Shown here in pieces: positions 14,909-17,977 of a stretch of 17,977 nucleotides of DNA. Below the pieces are notes generated by a model. That model saw only the letters and a list, made by a program, of their open reading frames with translations, ran no database searches and was not told the origin of the DNA. A program made the position numbers and the translations under genes. This stretch comes from JBELMB01 sp042088665 (lineage in GTDB: Bacteria; Pseudomonadota; Alphaproteobacteria; Rhodobacterales; Rhodobacteraceae), in the NCBI GenBank assembly GCA_042088665.1, contig JBELMB010000107.1, positions 1 to 17,977 of the forward strand, written 5' to 3'. The stretch's first letter is position 1. Each line of letters begins with the position of its first letter.

Positions 14909-14983
14909 GTGATCCGGGGTCGGGCAGGGGCGTCTGGTGGCGCCTGACGTCCCGTGTTCCCTGCCAAACGAAAGGACAATGCC

Positions 14984-15373
14984 ATGCCCGCACCTGCGGA
15001 GCTTCTGGTTTGTGTGAAATGCCGCCGCGGTCTGGAAATTCCAGCCGATGAACGGCGTCCGGGGCAGGCGCTTTTCGATGCGCTGGCGGCGCGCGAGGCG
15101 CCCGGCGGTGTGACCGTCACCGCCGTCGAGTGCCTGCAGAACTGTGATCACGGCTGCACCGTGGCGCTGCGCGGCGGGGATCGGTGGACATATGTGTACG
15201 CCAATGTCGATGAGGTGTCGCATCCAGACATGCTGCTGGACGGGGCCGCCCGGTATCAGCAGACCAACGATGGCCTCATCCCCTGGCGGGAACGGCCTGA
15301 GCATTTCAAGCGCAACTGCGTCGCGCGCATCCCGCCGCTGACGACGTCTCGACCCGAGGAAACACCGCAATGA
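14984..15373 (+). CDS. DUF1636 family metal-binding-like protein
   Basis: The 129-residue product is DUF1636. It has five cysteines in ferredoxin-like spacing: VCVKC (C10, C13) and ECLQNCDHGC (C50, C54, C58). These could hold an iron-sulfur cluster or another metal; this is inferred from spacing, not shown. AAAGGA precedes the ATG. The stop TGA overlaps the cobW start as ATGA, which indicates translational coupling, and the cobalamin riboswitch lies upstream. The family is repeatedly found beside cobalamin genes, consistent with a role in cobalt supply or an associated redox step, but no function is established. The protein has no signal peptide and should be cytosolic. Confidence 0.88.
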   Translation: MPAPAELLVCVKCRRGLEIPADERRPGQALFDALAAREAPGGVTVTAVECLQNCDHGCTVALRGGDRWTYVYANVDEVSHPDMLLDGAARYQQTNDGLIPWRERPEHFKRNCVARIPPLTTSRPEETPQ

Positions 15374-16425
15374 CCAATCTCGAAAAGCTGCCCGTCACCG
15401 TGGTCACGGGGTTTCTTGGCTCTGGCAAGACCACCCTGATCCGGCATCTGATGCAGAACCCGGGCGGCAAGCGGCTGGCCGTTGTGGTCAATGAATTCGG
15501 CGACGTGGGCGTGGATGGCGAGATCCTCAAGGGATGTGCGATCCCCGACTGCCCGGCCGAGAACATCATGGAGCTGGCCAATGGCTGCATCTGCTGCACT
15601 GTGGCCGACGATTTCATCCCGACGATCGAGGCGCTCATGGCGCTGGACCCGCGTCCGGAGCATATCCTGATCGAGACCTCCGGTCTTGCGTTGCCGAAAC
15701 CGCTGTTGAAGGCCTTCGACTGGCCGGACATCCGGTCAAGGATCACGGTCGACGGCGTGATCGCCCTTGCCGATGCAGAGGCCGTCGCCGCGGGGCGGTT
15801 CGCACCCGATGTGGCGGCCGTGGATGCCCAACGCGAAGCGGATGACAGCCTCGACCATGAAACGCCGCTGTCGGAGGTGTTCGAGGATCAGATCTCCTGC
15901 GCGGACATCATCCTGCTCACAAAGCCGGATCTCGCCGGTCCGGAGGGCGTCGCCCGGGCCAGGCAGATCATCGCATCCGAAGCGCCGCGCCCGCTGCCCG
16001 TCGTCGAAGTTGCCGAAGGCATCGTGGATCCTCGCGTGATCCTTGGGCTTGAGGCCGCGGCAGAGGATGACATGGATGCGCGTCCCAGCCACCATGACGG
16101 GCCGCATGACCATGACCACGAGGATTTCGACAGCGTGGTGATCGACATTCCCGAGCTGTCGGATCCGGCAGAGCTGGTCACCGCAATCGAACGCCTCGCC
16201 ACGGAGATGAATATCCTCAGGGTGAAGGGCTACGCCTGTGTCGCGGGCAAGCCGATGCGGCTGCTCGTGCAGGCGGTGGGCGCGCGGGTGCGTCACCAGT
16301 TCGACCGCCCCTGGGCACCGGATGAGGCGCGGCAGGGCCGTCTCGTGGTCATCGCAGAGCACGACGACATTCGCCCGCAGGCGATCCGTGACGTGCTTGG
16401 GGCCAGCGCCCTCGTAGAGGCCTGA
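15370..16425 (+). CDS. cobW: CobW-type P-loop GTPase (cobalamin biosynthesis metallochaperone)
   Basis: The 351-residue product has all G3E/CobW features: P-loop GFLGSGKTT (14-22), the metal-binding ANGCICCTV with CxCC at C73, C75 and C76, ETSGLA (102-107), LTKPDL as the TKxD motif (183-188), and a histidine/acidic loop HHDGPHDHDH (241-250) before the C-terminal CobW_C domain. CobW proteins bind and hydrolyse GTP and are thought to hand Co(II) to the CobNST chelatase. The start codon overlaps the DUF1636 stop (ATGA). The gene is controlled with DUF1636 from the riboswitch; cobN follows after 283 bp. Confidence 0.96.
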   Translation: MTNLEKLPVTVVTGFLGSGKTTLIRHLMQNPGGKRLAVVVNEFGDVGVDGEILKGCAIPDCPAENIMELANGCICCTVADDFIPTIEALMALDPRPEHILIETSGLALPKPLLKAFDWPDIRSRITVDGVIALADAEAVAAGRFAPDVAAVDAQREADDSLDHETPLSEVFEDQISCADIILLTKPDLAGPEGVARARQIIASEAPRPLPVVEVAEGIVDPRVILGLEAAAEDDMDARPSHHDGPHDHDHEDFDSVVIDIPELSDPAELVTAIERLATEMNILRVKGYACVAGKPMRLLVQAVGARVRHQFDRPWAPDEARQGRLVVIAEHDDIRPQAIRDVLGASALVEA

Positions 16426-16428
16426 GTC

Positions 16429-16707
16429 ATGCCAACTGTCACGGTCCTGACGCAGATCTGCGTGGCGCGCCTGTCGGGGCGGGCCGACGGGGCCGTGGCG
16501 AGGCGGCGTTCGCGGCGCCAAGGCGTGGTGGACCATGGCCTGAACCGGTGTCGCACAGCGACAGCGGCGGGCGGCGCGGGTTCCGCGTGCCCACCCGGGC
16601 AAGGCGGTCTTTCAAGCGGCTGGCCAATCTACACAGGGCGCAGCCTCTGCGCCCCGTCTGTCGTCCCGTCCACCATCAGCCACCACCCTCTGCAAGAGAC
16701 CCCCTGA
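16429..16707 (+). CDS. Possible 92-residue protein between cobW and cobN (doubtful)
   Basis: An ATG-started frame (MPTVTVLTQICVARLSG) begins 3 bp after the cobW stop and ends 1 bp before the cobN ATG. A GAGG lies in the end of cobW, and third positions are high in G+C, as in the real genes here, which supports coding. Against it, the sequence is Arg/Gly/Ala rich in the middle, has no recognised fold, and contains a strong hairpin (16636-16654). Other readings of the same stretch are open too. It may be untranslated spacer. Confidence 0.3.
   Translation: MPTVTVLTQICVARLSGRADGAVARRRSRRQGVVDHGLNRCRTATAAGGAGSACPPGQGGLSSGWPIYTGRSLCAPSVVPSTISHHPLQETP
16636..16654 (+). other. Perfect 8-bp hairpin in the cobW-cobN gap
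   Basis: GGGCGCAG and CTGCGCCC pair fully around a CCT loop. No T run follows (CGTCTGTCG), so it is not an intrinsic terminator. It may stabilise or be a processing site of the cobW-cobN transcript, 54 nt upstream of the cobN start. Confidence 0.5.
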
Positions 16708-16708
16708 C

Positions 16709-17977
16709 ATGCACGTTATCTTTCGCGAAAGTCAGGGGTTGGACGAAAACGAAACGCCCACGGATCTGGGTCAAAGCCCGGCGGATCTGGTGGTCTTGTC
16801 CTTTTCGGACAGTGATCTTGGCGCCTTTGCGGCGGCTTGGCATCAGTCGGGGCGCCGTGACGGGCAGGACAAAGCACTGCCGAGCTTGCGACTGGCCAAT
16901 CTCGCCGCGCTAAAGCATCCGCTTTCGGTCGACACCTATGTGGATCAGACTTTGAGCGGGGCAAAGGGCATCCTGATCCGGCTCATTGGAGGCGTGCCTT
17001 ACTGGTCTTACGGTTTGCAACAGGTGCAGGCGCTGGCGCAGGCCAAGGGCATCGCACTTGCGGTGCTGCCTGCCGACGGGCGCGAGGATACGCGGCTGGA
17101 CGATGTCTCGACCCTGCCGGTGTCGACGCTGAGGCGGCTGGCGCGGCTTTGCGATGCGGGTGGTGCCGTGGCCGCGCGCGCGGCCTTGGCGCAGTTGTCT
17201 CTCGCGGCGGGATTGTATGCCGGCCCGGTTTCAGGGTCCAAGAGCCTGCCCTCTGTCGGGGCATGGACACCGTCAGAGGGGCTGTCCTGTCCGCTTTTGT
17301 CGCAACCGCTTGATCCCGCGCAGCCACGTATCGCGGTGGTGTTCTACCGCTCTTATCTTGTCTCTGCCGACCTCGCGCCGATCCGAGCCCTCTATGAGGG
17401 GTTTGCAGCGCGCGGCTATGCGGTTACGGCGCTGTTTGTGCCTTCGCTCAAGGCCCCGGAGGCCGGGCGCTGGTTACAGCGCCAGATTGCCGCCCTTGCG
17501 CCTGCCGCGGTGGTCAACGCCACGGCCTTCTCTGGCAAGACCGGCGATGGCGCCTCACCGCTGGATGCTGCCGGTGTGCCAGTCTTCCAGGCCATCCTCG
17601 CCACCAGCACCAGCACCGCATGGCAAGAGGCGCCGCGCGGGCTGTCGCCTGCCGATCTCGCCATGCACGTCGTGTTGCCCGAAGTGGACGGGCGCTTGTT
17701 GGGGGGCACGGTTTCCTTCAAGGAGCCGGAGGCGCGTGACCCGGACCTGCAATTCTCACGCTTTGCCCATGCGCCACATGCAGAGCGGGCAGGCGCGCTC
17801 ATTGACCGTGTCGAAGGCTGGTTGCGGCTGGCACGAACACCGGTTCCCGCGCGTCGCCCGGCGCTGATCCTGTCGACCTACCCGGGCAAGGACTGGAACC
17901 TTGGCCATGCGGTGGGGCTGGACGCGCCCGCCTCGGCTCGGGCGATTGTGGAGGATCTGCGCGCCGCGGGATATGAT
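16709..17977 (+). CDS. cobN: Cobaltochelatase subunit CobN, N-terminal part, runs off right edge
   Basis: The frame is open from the ATG at 16709 (MHVIFRESQGL) to the last base of the window: 423 codons with no stop. The sequence fits the N terminus of CobN, with DLVVLSFSDSDLGAFAAAWH, then LPSLRLANLAALKHPLSVD, then GAKGILIRLIGGVPYWSYG (90-108 approx.), PRIAVVFYRSYLVSADL, VVNATAFSGK and PALILSTYPGKDWNLGHAVG. CobN is the large subunit (over 1000 residues in full) of the aerobic ATP-dependent cobaltochelatase CobN-CobS-CobT, which inserts Co(II) into hydrogenobyrinic acid a,c-diamide. It starts 1 bp after the doubtful 92-residue frame, with only a modest ribosome site (CAAGAGACC), and is downstream of cobW and the riboswitch. 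The rest, including the catalytic region, is outside the window. Confidence 0.95.
   Translation, partial: MHVIFRESQGLDENETPTDLGQSPADLVVLSFSDSDLGAFAAAWHQSGRRDGQDKALPSLRLANLAALKHPLSVDTYVDQTLSGAKGILIRLIGGVPYWSYGLQQVQALAQAKGIALAVLPADGREDTRLDDVSTLPVSTLRRLARLCDAGGAVAARAALAQLSLAAGLYAGPVSGSKSLPSVGAWTPSEGLSCPLLSQPLDPAQPRIAVVFYRSYLVSADLAPIRALYEGFAARGYAVTALFVPSLKAPEAGRWLQRQIAALAPAAVVNATAFSGKTGDGASPLDAAGVPVFQAILATSTSTAWQEAPRGLSPADLAMHVVLPEVDGRLLGGTVSFKEPEARDPDLQFSRFAHAPHAERAGALIDRVEGWLRLARTPVPARRPALILSTYPGKDWNLGHAVGLDAPASARAIVEDLRAAGYD

Overview
The window is high-G+C alphaproteobacterial DNA. Gene content and wording of the proteins point to the Rhodobacteraceae (Roseobacter group): a BolA/J-domain pair, a gatB followed by tiny membrane proteins, a secreted SLT-type protein with RPxARP motifs, and an aerobic cobalamin locus (cobQ, cobO, DUF1636, cobW, cobN). 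No rRNA, tRNA, CRISPR array or complete insertion sequence was recognised. The organism assignment is inference from family resemblance, not from a search.

Layout. 1-595 (minus): a J-domain co-chaperone gene interrupted by an in-frame TAG just before the HPD motif. 670-945 (plus): bolA, divergent from it. 955-1875 (minus): a DUF4177 protein with a long Pro/Thr/Ala-rich tail. 1876-2395: about 520 bp with no convincing gene but one strong hairpin. 2396-4437 (minus): gatB followed by a 14-bp tandem repeat and two overlapping tiny membrane-protein genes. 4690-5964 (plus): an exported ClpP/crotonase-fold protein. 6001-7332 (minus): an unrecognised protein. 7475-8452 (plus): an exported SLT-fold protein. 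8709-9572 (minus): a PlsC/OlsB-type acyltransferase. 9724-10164 (minus): a small two-helix membrane protein.

Cobalamin region. cobQ (10330-11778, minus) and cobO (13907-14518, minus) flank a small exported peptide gene (11859-11993), a HAD hydrolase (12112-12723, minus) and an A+T-rich DUF4062 gene (12802-13947, plus). Right of cobO, a textbook cobalamin riboswitch (14571-14772, plus) leads into DUF1636, cobW (overlapping by ATGA), a doubtful 92-codon frame, and cobN, which runs off the right edge. The riboswitch implies that DUF1636-cobW-cobN are shut down when adenosylcobalamin is plentiful. CobN with CobW handles cobalt insertion, CobO adenosylates the corrinoid and CobQ amidates it, so the right half is a coherent B12 block interrupted by apparently unrelated genes.

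The most notable observations are the DUF4062 gene, which looks horizontally acquired (about one-third G+C in a sampled stretch against about two-thirds next door) and whose last residues are read from the antisense strand of cobO; the premature stop in the J-domain gene; the 14-bp repeat that places ATGA motifs in all three frames behind gatB; and a perfect 12-bp long-range inverted repeat, with a competing partner, in the riboswitch leader.
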